From positions 1 to 21,673 of the IMG/VR virus record IMGVR_UViG_3300042446_002214: a stretch of DNA of 21,673 nucleotides. One strand, written 5' to 3'. Shown here piece by piece: positions 21,463 to 21,673 of the stretch; the stretch's first letter is position 1; each line of letters opens with the position of its first letter. The stretch comes from a virus. The translations under genes were made by a program, and so were the position numbers. Below the pieces are notes generated by a model that saw only the letters and a list, made by a program, of their open reading frames with translations, had not been told where the DNA came from and made no database searches.

Positions 21463-21673
21463 TCAGTATACTCTTTCTTCTATCATTCTATTACAATAGA
21501 AACAATAATCATCTATTGTTCCTAAACAATTTTCGCATACCGAATCGGCTGGAACCCTTGATATATAAGGGTTTGCAGGTTTTTCTTCGTTAATAAAATC
21601 TTTCTCATTACGAGGAAAAGGACTTTCTTCAGATAGAATTTTCTCCATCAAATTTTTGGTATATTCACTTCCA
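21463..21673 (-). CDS. Cys-rich protein with zinc-ribbon-like end (possibly partial)
   Basis: From ATG 21648 the product is 61 residues: an acidic, Pro-rich N-terminal half (SEESPFPRNEKDFINEEKP) and a C-terminal CENC...CFYC pair (about residues 38-52), likely one zinc ribbon. The frame stays open from 21648 to the window edge and the upstream codons read GSEYTKNL, which looks protein-like. The gene may therefore start outside the window, and the span is given to the edge. No promoter of the usual design precedes 21648. Confidence 0.65.
   Translation of the reverse strand, partial: GSEYTKNLMEKILSEESPFPRNEKDFINEEKPANPYISRVPADSVCENCLGTIDDYCFYCNRMIEERVY

Noticed and set aside
21266-21525. Plus-strand 61-77 aa frames rich in Ile, Tyr, Ser and Leu
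   Set aside because: They arise from a pyrimidine-rich AT stretch with direct repeats; no promoter, and antisense to the Cys-rich protein at the 3' side.

Overview
The window reads as part of a bacteriophage genome, probably a fairly large one with many tRNA genes. Evidence for a phage: a PhoH-type ATPase cut by the left edge, two cell-wall hydrolases (GH24 lysozyme, NlpC/P60-like peptidase), a GP88-family and a DUF932-like protein, dCMP deaminase, a calcineurin-like phosphatase, an HNH endonuclease, seven tRNA genes, and dozens of tightly packed proteins of 20 to 90 residues with no recognisable relatives. The host cannot be named from this sequence. Almost no start codon has a Shine-Dalgarno sequence, and most promoters sit directly on the start codon, so host and phage must translate leaderless or SD-less mRNAs well.

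Layout. 1-355 (minus): N-terminal part of a PhoH-like ATPase. 446-14621 (plus): an array of about 39 mostly tiny genes, five tRNAs, and most of the regulatory structure. Many genes here form a cassette of the same design: a purine-rich stretch, a -35 box (TTGCRY or TTGACA), a 16-17 bp spacer, a -10 box (TATAGT/TATACT/TACATT type), 5-7 nt, ATG, the gene, and then either a GNRA-loop terminator or an ~80 bp double stem-loop. Sixteen copies of the double stem-loop, plus one half copy, are spread over 2180-15945. A second short motif (core CGCAATCGCGCC) often lies between the stem-loop and the promoter. In the first 4 kb it is paired with a 14-bp palindrome (TGTTCANNTGAACA). 14728-15751 (minus): a four-gene overlapping operon and one monocistronic gene with the same promoter design. 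16018-17817 (minus): a three-gene DNA repair operon (RuvB-like helicase, HhH-GPD glycosylase, unknown). 17977-18594 (minus): a membrane microprotein and the secreted NlpC/P60-like hydrolase. 18664-19311 (plus): an HNH endonuclease whose stop codon abuts a minus-strand tRNA-Thr. 19312-21673 (minus): tRNA-Thr, a small lipoprotein, tRNA-Pro, a 52-residue protein, a 34-bp tandem repeat, dCMP deaminase coupled to a phosphoesterase, and a Cys-rich protein running toward the right edge.

The most unusual content is regulatory. There are 28 promoters on both strands whose -10 box ends only 5-7 nt before the ATG, which predicts leaderless transcripts. The double stem-loop family has compensatory base changes and bounds the units. 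An orphan promoter of the same class drives a structured region without an open reading frame (about 10850-11021), a candidate noncoding RNA. None of the 55 stop codons visible is TAG. Two tRNA-shaped remnants keep only an acceptor stem and D-arm, and one tRNA carries a Leu (TAA) anticodon on a short-variable-arm body. Together this looks like a modular array of independently transcribed accessory genes, followed by conventional operons for repair, nucleotide metabolism and lysis. No known defence system or CRISPR array was seen.
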